64,000 bases of DNA. Source: Gordius sp. MW1. Lineage: Eukaryota; Nematomorpha; Gordioida; Gordea; Gordiidae. Below are positions 1-10,816 of this stretch, one piece after another (positions within the stretch are counted from its first letter, which is position 1; each line of letters opens with the position of its first letter). The stretch spans positions 19,495,037 through 19,559,036 of the forward strand of contig OZ038532.1 of NCBI GenBank assembly GCA_964036665.1. The letters run 5' to 3'. Both the position numbers and the translations under genes were made by a program. Under the pieces are notes generated by a model that made no database searches, was not told the DNA's origin, and worked only from the letters and a program-made list of their open reading frames with translations.

Positions 1-44
1 TGGTAAGAAGAGCGATAAATTCAGAAATATGCTTGGGATGGTTT

Positions 45-167
45 GACTTACGACTAAGCCTAGTGGTAGATTAAGAAAAATGGACCAAAAACTCTTTGGT
101 CTGTTTATGTTTAGTCGACTAAAACCAAAGGCTAACCAAACAAAACTTAGCCGTTTTTGCAACACTA
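45..167. mobile_element. hAT-like MITE, TAGTGTTGTAAAA family (right part)
   Basis: The right end reads CCGTTTTTGCAACACTA and is preceded by family-typical stretches (TTTGGTCTGTTTATGTTTAG, TCGACTAAAACCAAAGG). At least ten relatives lie in this window, one of them with an exact 8-bp target duplication. The left end is degenerate or missing. Confidence 0.7.
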
Positions 168-372
168 GCTAGGAAAAATGTCCATTCCCTTTTGTCTGTC
201 TTATCTCCTCTTTTTGGCTTATAATACAAAACTACAATTCTCGTACCATTATTAATGGCTTAAAAATAATTTAACCGAAAAATTAATGACCGCTTTTTAA
301 ATTTTTACTTTTATTATAAACTCACAAATTAAACAATTAATAACTAATTGAGCACTGTTTGAATATTTATTT

Positions 373-571
373 TGCCTGAGCCCGACCTGAAGCCAAAATC
401 CTTCTTTTTGGGGCCAACAAGAGATCGGTCCGACTTCTGTGAATATCAACCGGTTATTTTTAAAACTTTAAGCCTTTAGCTAGAATTAAACACGGCTTGA
501 ACTTGATTTAGCCGAGCCCGACCTGAGGCCAAATATTTTTCTCCCTTTGGGCCCAACAAGAGGCCGGCCCT
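373..571. repeat. Two-unit GC-rich repeat (GAGCCCGACCTGA)
   Basis: Two units about 122 bp apart share GAGCCCGACCTGA, then a short T-rich stretch and GGCCAACAAGAG or CCCAACAAGAG. The composition resembles the CCCGAGCCCG subterminal repeats of hAT-like elements elsewhere in the window (26575, 52234). No ends or flanking duplication are visible. Confidence 0.45.
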
Positions 572-858
572 ACATTTAGTTGTAAATCGGTGAACACATA
601 TTATGTATTTAATGAAAGTTATGGTTAAAATTGACATAAAAGGCTTCATTTTTACTTTGCTGCTCCATTAATTTTGGTACTTGGTGCAAAATTATGGTGT
701 CTTTCGGGTCCGATTCGGTTTTATTTAAACTTAATTTTGATTGCATTTTTATTTGATTCTGTTGTCTTTATAGTTTTATTTCGTTGGGAAACAAAGAGAT
801 TAATTTAATTTGGGCTAGGGCATATTTATATACGTTCTGTTCTGGCTCTTGTTAATTA

Positions 859-905
859 GCGTTGCAAAAACGGTTGGGTTTTGTTTGGTCGACCTTTGGT
901 TTCCA
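859..905. mobile_element. MITE fragment, TAGTGTTGTAAAA family (left end)
   Basis: GCGTTGCAAAAACGGTTGGG followed by TTTTGTTTGGTCGACCTTTG matches the left end of the family. No right end follows before the candidate exon at 977. Confidence 0.55.
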
Positions 906-976
906 TCCAGCAATATTTTTGGCGGCCATCTTGAAATTATCATTTTCTCTGTTTAAACTTTGCACATATAAACCAG

Positions 977-1177
977 GGCGCCCTTGAATCGACTACGCTC
1001 AACGGTTCGATTGAGGGTCCGAGTGGATATCCCACGGCAAAACCGCAAAAATCAACTGAGACCATACATCGCGAAATTCCAGCCGAGAGTTTGGAAGAAA
1101 ATGACCCGATCATTCAAAATTTCGTGAAATGCCCAGCCCTTTATCTCCACCCCCGAGGCTCGACTCCACTTCAACGG
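977..1177 (+). CDS. Candidate exon of an unrecognised gene
   Basis: A 67-codon open stretch lies between an acceptor (AAACCAG) and a donor (CGG|GTAATG). It begins G-A-L-E-S and ends G-S-T-P-L-Q-R. Base composition is richer in GC and codon-like, unlike its AT-rich surroundings. No domain is recognised. A second frame is also open for part of it, so the frame is not certain. It may belong to the plus-strand TLDc gene downstream or to a separate gene. Its end phase (0) does not join directly to the next candidates, so an exon would be missing. Confidence 0.35.
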
Positions 1178-1311
1178 GTAATGAAGTGTTTAAAATTTTT
1201 ATTTGCGAAAAATAATATGAAAAAACGACGTTATGTGCTGCCCGGTGACGATAGAGCTTTTATAAGGAGGACCTAGGCTGTTGATTCCTAAAATCTGTGT
1301 CGTCTCCCTGG

Positions 1312-1385
1312 TAATGTTGTAAAAACGGGTGGGTTTTGTTTGGGCGACCTCGCCCAAACAAAACCCAGCCGTTTTTACAACACTA
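1312..1385. mobile_element. Minimal palindromic MITE (74 bp)
   Basis: Starts TAATGTTGTAAAAACGGGTG and ends CCGTTTTTACAACACTA. The two arms meet at a GGGCGACCTCGCCC centre, so it is almost pure terminal inverted repeat with no loop sequence. Confidence 0.75.
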
Positions 1386-1435
1386 CTCCCTGGACACTTT
1401 TCCAATTACTCATACTTTTTCTCTTACACCTACAG

Positions 1436-1537
1436 TGAATGCAAATCGGTCTGGACTAAACTTATATACAATTGATTTTGGCGTAAAAGGCCATTCCATG
1501 AGAAATCAGAACGTTTTTAACGACCATTTCAGATTGG
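1436..1537 (+). CDS. Candidate exon of an unrecognised gene
   Basis: It follows a good acceptor (TCTTACACCTACAG) and precedes donor G|GTATGG. The open frame (2 nt + 33 codons + 1 nt) begins N-A-N-R-S-G-L and ends N-D-H-F-R-L. No domain recognised. It lies between the candidate exons at 977 and 2252, but the phases do not link them directly. Confidence 0.3.
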
Positions 1538-1924
1538 GTATGGTAGGCCTCATTTATTATAGTAACTTCTCAAAATTTTAGCCATTTTTTTCATTCCCCT
1601 TTTGGTTATGGACGTTAGTTCAAAGGGCCAAAATCACGCATGGACGCGTTTTATTGATTTTACTATTTTTGTAATATTTTTCAAAGTATTGGCGGTAACC
1701 TCATGAGTTTTGGTGAATTATTTTCCCATAAATATTCTATAACGATATAATTTAACAAAAAACCTCAATTTTGCTGTCAATTTATTCTAGGCAATGTAGA
1801 AAAAAAACTAACTTAAAGTGCTTTTGTAAAAAGAAAATTTAATATTGCCTGTGATCGCTGATGGCTATGAAATTTATTGGCTAACCCTCGCTAAGTAAAT
1901 TGTCTGTCCTTTCTTGTCTTGTTC

Positions 1925-2215
1925 AACCTTTCAATTTGTAATATATGAATTGCCTAAAAATAATAAAGTAAAGCCAATCAACGGTCATTAGCGAGTCTAT
2001 TTGCGAAAGCAAAACACAAGTCTTTTCCAGTAGCATAAGTCCACACCCATTAAAATCCGCATAAGGTTCCACGGCGCTTATTGAAAAATTACAAGTTGGA
2101 CAGGACAGAAACGGACGGACGGACGGACGGACAACCAAAAGCGAGCCCATTTGCATAGCAGTTAATATCATTCCTAATTTTTCAAGGAGCATTGTTCGGT
2201 ACATAGCGGTATACT
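1925..2215 (-). repeat. TTGCTATGCAATTTATGGGC family repeat
   Basis: On the minus strand it starts TGCTATGCAAATGGGCTCGC and continues with a GTCCGTCC run, CCTGTCCAACTTG, and an 'atgctwctg..aaagact' block. Other copies are at 7212, 8648 and 25135. The family carries no coding capacity and is probably a non-autonomous DNA transposon. Confidence 0.6.
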
Positions 2216-2251
2216 CCTAGTTACCCCCAACCTACTCATGTTTGATTCTAG

Positions 2252-2392
2252 CCCTCAAACTCAAACCGGGACCTGCCCCAGCTTTACCCTAGAGCTAGAT
2301 GCCATGGTTCTAGTTGCTTTATATCGCGACTTAACTCTACAGTATACGACGCTAAACGACCTACACGAAAAATCCCTTCTCTCCATCGACGA
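2252..2392 (+). CDS. Candidate exon of an unrecognised gene
   Basis: The acceptor is TTTGATTCTAG and the donor GACGA|GTGAGT. The frame is 1 nt + 46 codons + 2 nt. The C-terminal half (L-E-L-D-A-M-V-L-V-A-L-Y-R-D-L) looks helical, with leucine spacing suggestive of a short coiled coil. I do not recognise the protein. It may be an upstream exon of the TLDc gene. Confidence 0.4.
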
Positions 2393-3837
2393 GTGAGTGA
2401 ATCTAAGGCAATAATTTCAAAGGATTTTTGTCAATCTTAGCGTGGAAATTACATTTTTAGCTTTAAAAATCGAGGTTTTTTTGTTATGAAAATATAAAGT
2501 AGGCCCTACTGGTTTAATAGAACCTAAGTTTGCTTTAGTCGACCTCTAGCCTTAGTCGAAATTTGAAGAAGGGTCCAGAGAATTTTAGTCTGGTTTTGTT
2601 GAGTCGGCCGTTTACCACCGCCTTTCTATTGTCGTTCTTTCTTTTTCTACTATAACCTGCCTCAAAATTTAACGAAGTGAATGCAACAAATAAAGATTTT
2701 GTACCATTTTTTTTCTACCACCGTTGAGAGGGGTTGGTTTCTATGGATAAATAGTGTTTTTTTTGCCATTTAATATGTGTGTTTAATTATGCTCGATTAA
2801 ATATTTAAAACTAAGCGATAGCACTGTGCAACTTTGATGTTTTTATTTTGGAAAAAGACTGAAGAAGTCTGAATATTTTCCTTTGTTATATTATGTTTTG
2901 GGCAGCACTTTATAATTTTTTCATGAAAATCAAGTTTTTAAAGTTTGCTTTATAAAAAAATTGAAAAAGCATATACAAACTAGTCGAATATTCTTTTTTC
3001 CCTGCCGGATTTAATTCATTCACCGGATTGGATATTTAATTTGTTGAATTATAATTTTGTCATTTAAATAAAAACTTATCCAATTATATCAAAATTAACT
3101 TCCTTAACTGAATTAGGTTGGTATGTCTGGAAAAATCCTTTAAAAGTCGCTCCTTCATTTAGTTGCGACAAAAATTTTTCCCGGTTGATTTTATCGTTTT
3201 AATTAATTAATGAAAACTAAAATAAATGAATATTTAGTTTTTCTTGTGGACCCATATTTTAAATTTTTAATATTTTTAAATTTGCAATTTCAACTAATAT
3301 ATTCCATTCAAATACAACAACCTTACATGCTACGTTGGAGACCTTTTTTATAATATAAGAGGCAATTTTAAAAGTTTTCTTGTTGTTGTTGTTGTTTTTA
3401 GAGGCAATTTTCTGAAAAAGTTGATTTCGTTGTATATATTGAAACACACGTTATTTTAATGATATGGTTTTTAATAACGATGTTTTTAATTTTAAAAATC
3501 ATTTCTTGGACTCGAAGGCTTTATACCGAATATAAATGGTTTCATTGAATATATATTTTCGTAATATTTCAGGAGCGTTTAAATTAAATTATTAAAATTA
3601 TTATTTTTAATTAAATTAGAAATATTAAATTCGTCATAATGCAATCTCTCGAATAGGCCATATCATTTTCACACCCTCACACTTACAATGGATATTTTGA
3701 GAAATTATATTTATAAATGCAAGGCATTTACCATGGATTTAGGTAAATTAAAGAAGTTTTAAAATTATCCAAAAAGGCTTCAAGCACGTTTTAATAGAGA
3801 AACATGGAATTTCGAATGTTTTTAAGCAAAAAATTGT
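2393..3837. other. AT-rich stretch without a gene
   Basis: A MITE fragment of the TAGTGTTG family (GTCGACCTCTAGCC..., 2535-2612) and a GTT microsatellite (3381-3397) are visible. I see nothing else. Confidence 0.6.
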
Positions 3838-3880
3838 CCGCTACAGGATTCGAACCATCATTCCGGCGGGAGACCCAATT
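3838..3880 (-). other. tRNA-Ser-like remnant with B box
   Basis: On the minus strand AATTGGGTCTCCCGCC is followed by ATGGTTCGAATCCTGTAG, resembling the variable arm and T-arm of tRNA-Ser. GGTTCGAATCC is a good B box and TTTTTT follows as a Pol III-type terminator. The 5' half does not pair with the 3' acceptor strand, so I read it as a tRNA-derived relic rather than a working tRNA gene. Confidence 0.4.
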
Positions 3881-3889
3881 GCCAAAACC

Positions 3890-4115
3890 TCGCGTCTCTC
3901 CCCTCCGCCCTCGCCGCCACCTTTGTCCCACAAAGATCACGTGATCGACTATTTTGACGGCCAATCAAAATCGTGGGAAATTGGGTTAGCTTCTGCGATT
4001 GGTCGATCCCTGTCTTTGTCGTCGTCGTCACGTGACGGCGATACACGTGTCAACAGGAAACGATCGCAGACGATAACTTCGGAATCGCAGCACACTTCGA
4101 CCCTGACAGGTTTAA
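3890..4115 (+). promoter_or_regulatory. CCAAT/E-box promoter-like block
   Basis: A GC-rich island in AT-rich DNA carries two CACGTG E-boxes (near 3938 and 4029) and CCAAT motifs in both orientations (GGCCAATC near 3960, ATTGGTCG near 3999). It ends with a possible donor CTGACAG|GTTTAA at about 4109. This arrangement is typical of a TATA-less animal promoter with a first non-coding exon. It lies just upstream of the plus-strand TLDc exons and could start a transcript that excludes the candidate exons at 977-2392. No ATG is evident in the plus frame. Confidence 0.45.
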
Positions 4116-4775
4116 TTCGTTATTTATTAAAGGCGAGAACTGTATTATTTTTCAAATATTTTTTAGTATTTTTCAACGTTATATTTTTTACACCAATTAT
4201 GAGGGTTTATCCTTTACCCCACCATATAGGCGAACTCAATCTTATTTGATCTTATTTACACCTATCTCGATTAGCATGTGACTAGAAAAGTAACTAAGAC
4301 ATATAATGGGCTTCAATATGAGCGAAAACGTTATGTTTGTTATTATTTTCAAGTCTGCTTAAAAAATATAAAGATGAATTTAGCTAAATTGGTCTAAAAT
4401 TAAATAAAATCGCACATGGCTTATAAATTAGAGTTATTATTATTTGATTCGCGGTTACCACCCGTCCTAAATCGGGACCTTTCTTCACAGTTTTTTTAGT
4501 GTTGTAAGAGTACCGTAGGTTATCCTGGTTAATACATGTTTCTAACCCCTTAACTTTTTCTTTTGTTCCTCTGTTAGAGTAGTTTTGAGTTGACCTAGAT
4601 AATCACACAGGCTGACTGACAGAGAGAGGTAGATTATTCGCGATTGATCTAATTCGAAGAGTTTAATATCATTTTTCTAACCCTTTTCTATTTTATAGTT
4701 CAGCTTGAATAAAAAATCGAAATGATTTTTATCAAAGTTGTATATTTTCGAAATCTACAATTTTTAAACTGGTAG

Positions 4776-4983
4776 GAGCAAGGCAAAGTTTGTCCTCCAT
4801 CCCCTTCCCTCCCCACGACAAAGCACCCAATGACGCCTTCGTTCACATAATCACCGAGAGCAATGGTGGCGGCGGTAAACCGGTCGCGGCGCAGTCGGGA
4901 GCGGACGCAAATAGTTCCCTCGACGTCGACGCAGACGATACCTACGCCAAAGAAGATTTTTGGTTTAAGGTCGAATTTTATAG
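4776..4983 (+). CDS. OXR1: TLDc gene, candidate upstream exon
   Basis: Acceptor GGTAG, donor TATAG|GTAGCT, 2 nt + 68 codons + 2 nt. The peptide has a Gly-rich run (G-G-G-G-K-P) and ends in an acidic/aromatic segment (A-K-E-D-F-W-F-K-V-E-F-Y). GC content is clearly above the flanks. The end phase (2) joins exactly to the exon at 5204. Assignment to this gene rests on phase and proximity, not on recognised homology. Confidence 0.55.
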
Positions 4984-5203
4984 GTAGCTAACATTACAAC
5001 ACACTATCCCTCCTATTGCCAAAACCAGATTATGCTTGTTTAATCTTAATAACTATAAGGTTTTGTTTGCATTATAACACCCCTCCCCCAGTCTCTCCAT
5101 GTTTTATTAAGGTATATTCTCGCGGCCATGACTTGTGGTTCCTTATTTACTCACCGGTAACTTTTTTTACTTATTCCTATATATCATGCCTCTATACCTT
5201 TAG

Positions 5204-5276
5204 CGCCCAAAAGATATTCCAGTTTTTGGAGCAATGTTTCAAGGCAAAAAAGCGCAAGGCTCAGGATATTACAAAG
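5204..5276 (+). CDS. OXR1: TLDc gene, exon with basic helix
   Basis: Acceptor CCTTTAG, donor AAG|GTTAGT, 1 nt + 24 codons. It encodes A-Q-K-I-F-Q-F-L-E-Q-C-F then a Lys-rich stretch, probably helical. It ends in phase 0, matching the next exon. Confidence 0.55.
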
Positions 5277-6440
5277 GTTAGTTACGCTGATTATATTCCC
5301 GCAATTGCATTTATTTCATATTTTTTGCATGGATTTGATGAATTAGATTATAATCAACGACTGATTTTCTATAAAATATTTATTGAAACGGAGTGTAGCA
5401 ATTGCCATCCGTAGGATTTAGATAAAATTCGTTAGTGAGATTTTTGACTCTCCCCCTAATATGCCATTTATTTATGTTCCTTTAGCCTTGATGTATATAA
5501 CTAGGATCACCCGACCAGAAATTATACGAAATTATAAATGTCAAAATAAGTCTCCATTTTATAGACTAAAGCTTTTAGTGTATATTAAGACGGATAGACT
5601 AAATATATGATATTTTTGAAACGCTCTAAGCTTATTCCATTACAATTATGGGTGTTACGTTTATAAATATTAGGTCACGCTAATTTCAAATCAATTAAGC
5701 TTGGTAATTTAATTAAATTTGCGTCCCCCCCCCCATGTTGGCTCTTGTCAAACCCCCCTTTTAAAGTTTATTAACCAATATTATAAATAAGTTAGACTTT
5801 GTAATGCGATGCTATTTGAAGCTAAAGCTTAACCTTATACAGAGGTTGATAACCAAATACTTGCGTCTATTCATCAGGCTCAATCGCCTTTAAATACTAC
5901 TATGTTTTGTGGCAACTGATATATTTCCAATGTTTCAATATCTTATTTAATAAATTTACGCGTTGCCTTAAAATCCTATTTCTATTAATATTTTTGAAGG
6001 GGTATTATTAAGGGCCTATGGCTGTAAAATTGTAGCAAAAGTTAAAAATGAGAAGCTTTTTATGTCAAAGTCGTTTTGGTGTAACCGAGAAGTAGTTGGA
6101 TTAATCAACACTTTTTCAAATAACTAATTTGTGATAAGATGTAATAAATAAAAAATGTTAAGGATTATAAAACTTTGGAAAACATTCCAAAATTGAATTA
6201 TATATACAGATTATAAGACGTATCCAATTGCAATTTTGGAAAGTTTTTATAAATATTTATTATTCTTAACTTTTTTTATCACTTTCATCTTCTCAAAATA
6301 TGTATTTTTTTTTAAATAATAAATGATTAGTAAAAATTTTTTTGATAAAAGAAATTTTTTTAGAAATCGAGTTTTTTATTTTTTACATTTAATTTAGTTA
6401 AATATATACGTTTTTACAATAGGAGGAAATACATATAGAG

Positions 6441-6521
6441 CCCATCAAAGGCACAAATAACGATGAACTTCCCCCAATGTTCGGTCAAACCGAAATTTTG
6501 GATCAGTCACACATTTTAGAA
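6441..6521 (+). CDS. OXR1: TLDc gene, exon leading into the TLDc domain
   Basis: 27 codons between acceptor ATAGAG and donor GAA|GTAATT. The peptide carries the leader that precedes the domain in OXR1/NCOA7 proteins: an E-I-L-D-Q-S-H-I-L-E segment joins to the HLPPR motif of the next exon with family-typical spacing. Read through the donor, the frame stays open and ends in a hydrophobic tail with a stop (near 6590). That would mimic a tail-anchored protein, but I regard it as intronic. Confidence 0.7.
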
Positions 6522-7059
6522 GTAATTAAAAGACAACAGGCACTCTTTTCTGCAATTATTACTCTTCTCTTAATAGTTATTTTGCAATAGTTTTTTAAGG
6601 CTTTATAAATTAAAGACCAAAAAGGTTTTCTTTTATGCTATCCTCCCCCCTGGTGAAAAAGAGGGTAAAAAATAAGGGGGGGGGGAGGGGCAGTTCAATC
6701 TATTTATAATATTAATATGAGCAAATATTGTAAATATAACAAATAGCAATTAAATCTGCTATCTGCTTGAGTTTACTGCTTGAGCTATCTGCTCAATGCT
6801 TTAACAGATTTTGCTGCTTCGACTAACCTCTCGAGCATTTTTACATGCTACTGTTAAAACTATTGCACCGAACAGCAAGCACTCATTGTGCTAACGAGCA
6901 TATTAAACTGCTCAGTGTGCGTGCTCGCGTTTGGAGTTGAAGCTAGTTAGCAATTTAACACCCTTAATAAAAATAACCAGGGGACGGGTGGCGATTTCTT
7001 AACTTTTTTTAGCATTTTCCATTTACAATCAAGTAAAAAATAGCAAAATAATACACAAT

Positions 7060-7145
7060 CTAAAAAATCTCAACCCGAATTGCCCGAATCCTATCATCGT
7101 GCCCGCCAAGGCAGGTTTGGGCAGCGGGCAGGGCAATCTGGTCTC
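7060..7145. repeat. GGGC/CCCGAATT-type repeat fragment
   Basis: CCGAATTGCCCGAATCC and GGGCAGCGGGCAGGGC resemble the subterminal repeats of the hAT-like GC-rich elements at 33962-34615. No ends are visible. Confidence 0.35.
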
Positions 7146-7211
7146 TGATATGGAGAGCCTCATCCGACAGTTTTTCCAGGCTGAGGGGACGGCTAGCAAT
7201 TACATAACAAT

Positions 7212-7474
7212 TAATATATGAATTGCTATGCAATTTATGGGCTCACTTTTGATCGTCCGTCCTGTCCAACTTGAAATTTTTTAAATAATTGGTGTGGAAA
7301 CTTATACGGGGTTTTAATAGCTCTGGATTTATGCTTCTGTAAAAGACTTTTATTTTACTTTCACATATAGACTAGCTAATGCCCCCAGCTTAGATTTTTC
7401 GACCTCGCCCCAGTCCAAATTCCATTACTGCTTTATATAATTTTTTTTTGGCAATTTGTCTACTTTATATTATA
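7212..7474 (+). repeat. TTGCTATGCAATTTATGGGC family repeat (left copy)
   Basis: Starts AATTGCTATGCAATTTATGG, then GTCCGTCC, CTGTCCAACTTG and a conserved AT-rich body. The following Helitron sits exactly between this copy and a second, partial copy at 8648-8898. Confidence 0.65.
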
Positions 7475-8647
7475 CTAGCTGACCCGGCAAACGTTGTTTT
7501 GCTATAAATACAATTTTCTTTAAAATAATAAAATTCGAGAAAACTTCAGCCTTGTATGTATGACGTCATTATTGTATATGATGCTAAAAATGAAACTGGC
7601 CGGGAAATGTCCGATATTTTTAAAACGAAAAGGTATTTTAGGAAACGGATACGCATATAGTATTTAACGAAAAATAATTAATAATTGATATTTTTAAGAT
7701 AAGGTGTGGTATTGTGCAATATTCTGCACCTTTGCCCCCTCCCCAAGCAAATTTTTTAAGTCAAAATTACCTATAATCAAAAATTAATCATTAAATTTTG
7801 GATACATTTTTTTAAAGCTATCGTTAGAGACCTACAAAATGGTATTTTTTGAAATCATAGTCTGGCCCAACCCCCCCCCCCCCCAAGGGAAAAATCTTTG
7901 GCCCCCTGGCCCTTCAAGCAATTTTTTTTTTGTAATTAAGAAACAATATCATAATTATAATATTTGTTTCTGAATAAAACTTTTAATTCTGAATTTAATA
8001 ATGTCCGAAGAACTGAGATATATCAAGATTTATTGGCACTTTGTTAAAAGTATATCCGATGATTTGTAGATTGAAAATGAAGTTTGAATATATAATAAAC
8101 TGATGTTAAAAATCTTTTTAAAATTTAAATATTTTTTTGCACACATGTTTATAAAAAAGGAGTGCATTTAGCATGTCATCATGTATTTTATTTGCAAACT
8201 GTTGCCGCCTAAATAAAGGAGGGGGCAGGGCAGGAGGGATGGTGTAAGTTACCCTTAGCGAGCAGTGAATAGCGTTTGATTGACATTTTATCAAACGTCA
8301 AAACGTATAAAACAAAATCTCTCGAAAACTACTGGACCGATTTGGCTCGAACAAATCTTAAAACATGCTCCGGAGTGTCAGGAATAAGCCTTAGCAAACA
8401 GTGAATAGCGTTTGATTGACATTTTATCATTTTATTAAACGTCAAAACGTATAAAACAAAATATCTCGAAAACTACTGGACCGATTTGGCTCGAACAAAT
8501 CTTAAAACATGCTCCGGAGTGTCAGGAATAAAGTGTGAAATTTTGGGCCAAATCGGTCTGGTAGTTTTCCAAGATTGGTGGCGGCATACACACACATACA
8601 CACAAACATACAAACAAACATACATAGTTTCATTTTTATATATAAGA
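7475..8647 (-). mobile_element. Non-autonomous Helitron (1173 bp)
   Basis: On the minus strand it starts TCTTATATATAAAAATGAAA and ends with the hairpin GGCAAA..TTTGCC, then GGGTCAGCTAG (Helitron 3' CTAR). It is flanked by A on the left and T on the right (A^T insertion). Ends match the long Helitron at 44447-49715 and its relative at 43213-44362. No Rep or helicase frame is present. Internally a segment of about 132 bp (AGTGAATAGCGTTTGATTGA... to GTGTCAGGAATAA) is tandemly duplicated around 8263-8530. Confidence 0.88.
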
Positions 8648-8898
8648 TTACTGATAAGCTTGTATTTTTTAAACAAATGGTGTGAAAAATTTTACGGGGT
8701 TTAAATGGCTATGGTCTTATGCTTCTTTAAATAACTTTTATTTTGCATTAGCATATAGAGTAGGTATTAATTTTTTCAACCTCGCCCGAGTCCAAATTTC
8801 ATTATTGTTTTTAGGCCTGACCGATGCTTACCTTTATATATAATTTTTTTGGCAACTGGTCTAGTTTATTTTATATTACCCATAAATTGCATAGCATT
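8648..8898 (+). repeat. TTGCTATGCA family repeat (right copy, inverted end)
   Basis: It begins in the body of the repeat and ends CCCATAAATTGCATAGCA, the reverse complement of the start of the family. This shows that the family has terminal inverted repeats of about 18-20 bp. Confidence 0.6.
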
Positions 8899-8934
8899 TA
8901 CTAAGTATGTCTGTATATACGAATACGTGCACAG

Positions 8935-9093
8935 CTCAGTTCGCATCTCCCACCAAGGGCCATAGGGTATTTTTGGATCCTGGCTTACAGCACGTCTCTG
9001 CACGGCTTCTCCCTCAGCACATTTTACCGCAAAATGAAGGTGTGCGACGTCGATAGCCCCGTACTTTTGGTCATCAGGGATAAAGCTTCTCAG
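8935..9093 (+). CDS. OXR1: TLDc domain exon 1 (OXR1/NCOA7 type)
   Basis: 53 codons between acceptor GTGCACAG and donor CAG|GTTGTT. The peptide contains H-L-P-P-R-A-I-G-Y, Y-S-T-S-L-H-G-F-S-L and F-Y-R-K-M, then S-P-V-L-L-V-I-R-D, the hallmark first third of TLDc domains. It joins in phase 0 on both sides. Confidence 0.88.
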
Positions 9094-9422
9094 GTTGTTT
9101 TACCACCCCTTACATGAAAAACTATATAATTTCCATCGAATTTTGAGTGCAGTGTTAATGCCACAATGGGATAACAAAAAATAATTAAAGGTTTTGTAAA
9201 TAGAATAGTTACATGATGTGTAATGTTTCATAGTAATTGGTTATCCTTTAAGTTTGTTGCCTTCTATATATATCCTTAACATTTTGAGGCTTAGAATGTA
9301 AAATTAAATCAATTAATTTATATATTTTTGCCTTTTCAATTAAAGGGATTGCATCGCGGCAAACTTAAACGGATATTTATTTAAGCGCTGCCTAAATTAG
9401 GTATTTTTATATTTCCTCGAAG

Positions 9423-9518
9423 ATATTTGGTGCTTTAACTTCATGCCCGTTGATAGCGAATGACCATTTTTACGGAACCGGAGAAACATTCCTTTACACC
9501 TTCCATCCCTCGTTTAAG
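9423..9518 (+). CDS. OXR1: TLDc domain exon 2
   Basis: 32 codons, acceptor CTCGAAG, donor AAG|GTATTG. Contains F-G-A-L-T-S, then H-F-Y-G-T-G-E-T-F-L-Y-T-F, the most conserved TLDc signature. Confidence 0.9.
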
Positions 9519-10243
9519 GTATTGCCGATACCGTTAATTGAAATTTTAGGAATACAAGTTGTGGCGCACCTAATAGCCATTTATTGCAAGCAAACCTAAT
9601 CAGTTTTAGTAAAATTGTGTATTTTCTCAAAGCAAATGTTATTCATAATAAATCTCACATTTTAAAAATTATTTTATTAATACTCCTACATGGCATGTTG
9701 ATAATAATTATGTCTCTAACCACTGTGGTCGTAATAGGTCTTATAGTTCAGTCATAACCTTTAGCTCATAAAATGGCATTAGCCTACTGAATTTATGACT
9801 AATTAAATAAGTGCTTTGGACCAAACAAAAATTTGGTATTAACGCTTTAATTTTTTTTGTGGGCTTGACTCGGGTTATGCAATACTGCCCTTTTTGTGTT
9901 AATATGGCCAATCAATGCTATATGCCGAAGAAAAAGTTGAAATAAATCTGCTATATATGTTTAATAAAATATGTAACTATTTAACTTAGGTAAAGAAAAA
10001 GATTTCCATCAAAATTAATACGTTATAAATCAAAACCTTTGTTACAAATAAATATAACTCGCTAATCGGACGGATTCAAAATTTTGCCTCTTATTTATTA
10101 GAACTGTTACGTTATAGGTCTGTTATTCTTAATTGAGTTGGGTATGTATTTAAAAATTTTCCCCAGATGGCAGAATAAATTATTTGATCGCCTATTTCGG
10201 GTTTATCTAGGCTAATTTTTTATTTCGTTTTCAATTTGCACAG

Positions 10244-10317
10244 ATTTTCAAATGGTCCGGAGAAAATAGTTTTTTCATGAAGGGCGACAGCGAAAGTATC
10301 GTCATTGGAGCAGGAAA
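10244..10317 (+). CDS. OXR1: TLDc domain exon 3
   Basis: 24 codons + 2 nt, acceptor TTTGCACAG, donor AA|GTAATA. Contains F-K-W-S-G-E-N-S-F-F and the G-A-G loop before the next exon, as expected for TLDc. Confidence 0.88.
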
Positions 10318-10644
10318 GTAATATATCATTCCTTTGTACAAAATTGCTATATTGAGTATATAATATACACGTCAAAGTTATAAATGACAGGATATTTAAT
10401 GTACTGGCAATTTTAATTGCGATTTATTACAAGGTTGTTTGGCAGTTTGTTGGAAGTCTCATTTTTGTTGCTTATGAAAAAGCGGTTATTTATCCAATTA
10501 TCAATACCAAACTAGTATCAAATAATAATTCAATATAATTTACTATTTTTTAAAATAAATCGTAATTTGTCAGTGGATTTCAACAAAAAATCCTTAAATT
10601 GATTATTAATTTTGGTAAATAACTTTTATTTTAACACACACAAG

Positions 10645-10816
10645 TGGGTTATACGGCCTATGGCTTGATGCCGATTTTTATCATGGTCGAACCCATAAAT
10701 GTGCTACTTTTGACAACGAGCCACTAACGGTCGACGAGGATTTTGTGGTGGATAGCCTAGAGGCTTGGTATTTTGGAGATCCCCCACCTGATAAGCCAAC
10801 AGTTTCAACCAAATGA
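10645..10816 (+). CDS. OXR1: TLDc domain exon 4 and C terminus
   Basis: 1 nt + 57 codons including TGA at 10814-10816. Contains G-L-Y-G-L-W-L-D, F-Y-H-G-R-T-H-K-C-A-T-F-D-N and the C-terminal L-E-A-W-Y-F-G of the TLDc fold. A short Pro/Asp tail (D-P-P-P-D-K-P) follows. The whole TLDc domain is thus intact across four exons. Confidence 0.9.

Larger units (their letters stand above)
3890..10816 (+). other. OXR1: TLDc-domain (OXR1/NCOA7-like) gene, exon model span
   Basis: Seven exons chain by splice phase: 4776-4983, 5204-5276, 6441-6521, 8935-9093, 9423-9518, 10244-10317, 10645-10816. The last four encode a complete C-terminal TLDc domain, which defines the OXR1/NCOA7 family (oxidation resistance; V-ATPase association is known for the family). 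The exon before them carries the short leader that precedes TLDc in OXR1. Upstream exons are less conserved. A polyadenylation signal AATAAA sits at 11118-11123. The gene converges on the minus-strand PHACTR gene. A Helitron and other repeats occupy the intron between 6521 and 8935. Confidence 0.75.

Noticed and set aside
2095..2140. GTCCGTCC/GGACGGAC runs as telomere or satellite DNA
   Set aside because: They occur as short runs at a fixed position within an interspersed TIR repeat family, not as long arrays.
6441..6590. Tail-anchored membrane protein ending S-A-I-I-T-L-L-L-I-V-I-L-Q
   Set aside because: The hydrophobic tail lies after a good donor (GAA|GTAATT), and splicing there joins exactly to the TLDc domain with family-typical spacing. 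The tail is intronic.
8473..8704. Small proteins from frames at 8473-8704 and 44429-44650
   Set aside because: They fall in the terminal repeats of the Helitrons and reflect repeated non-coding sequence.
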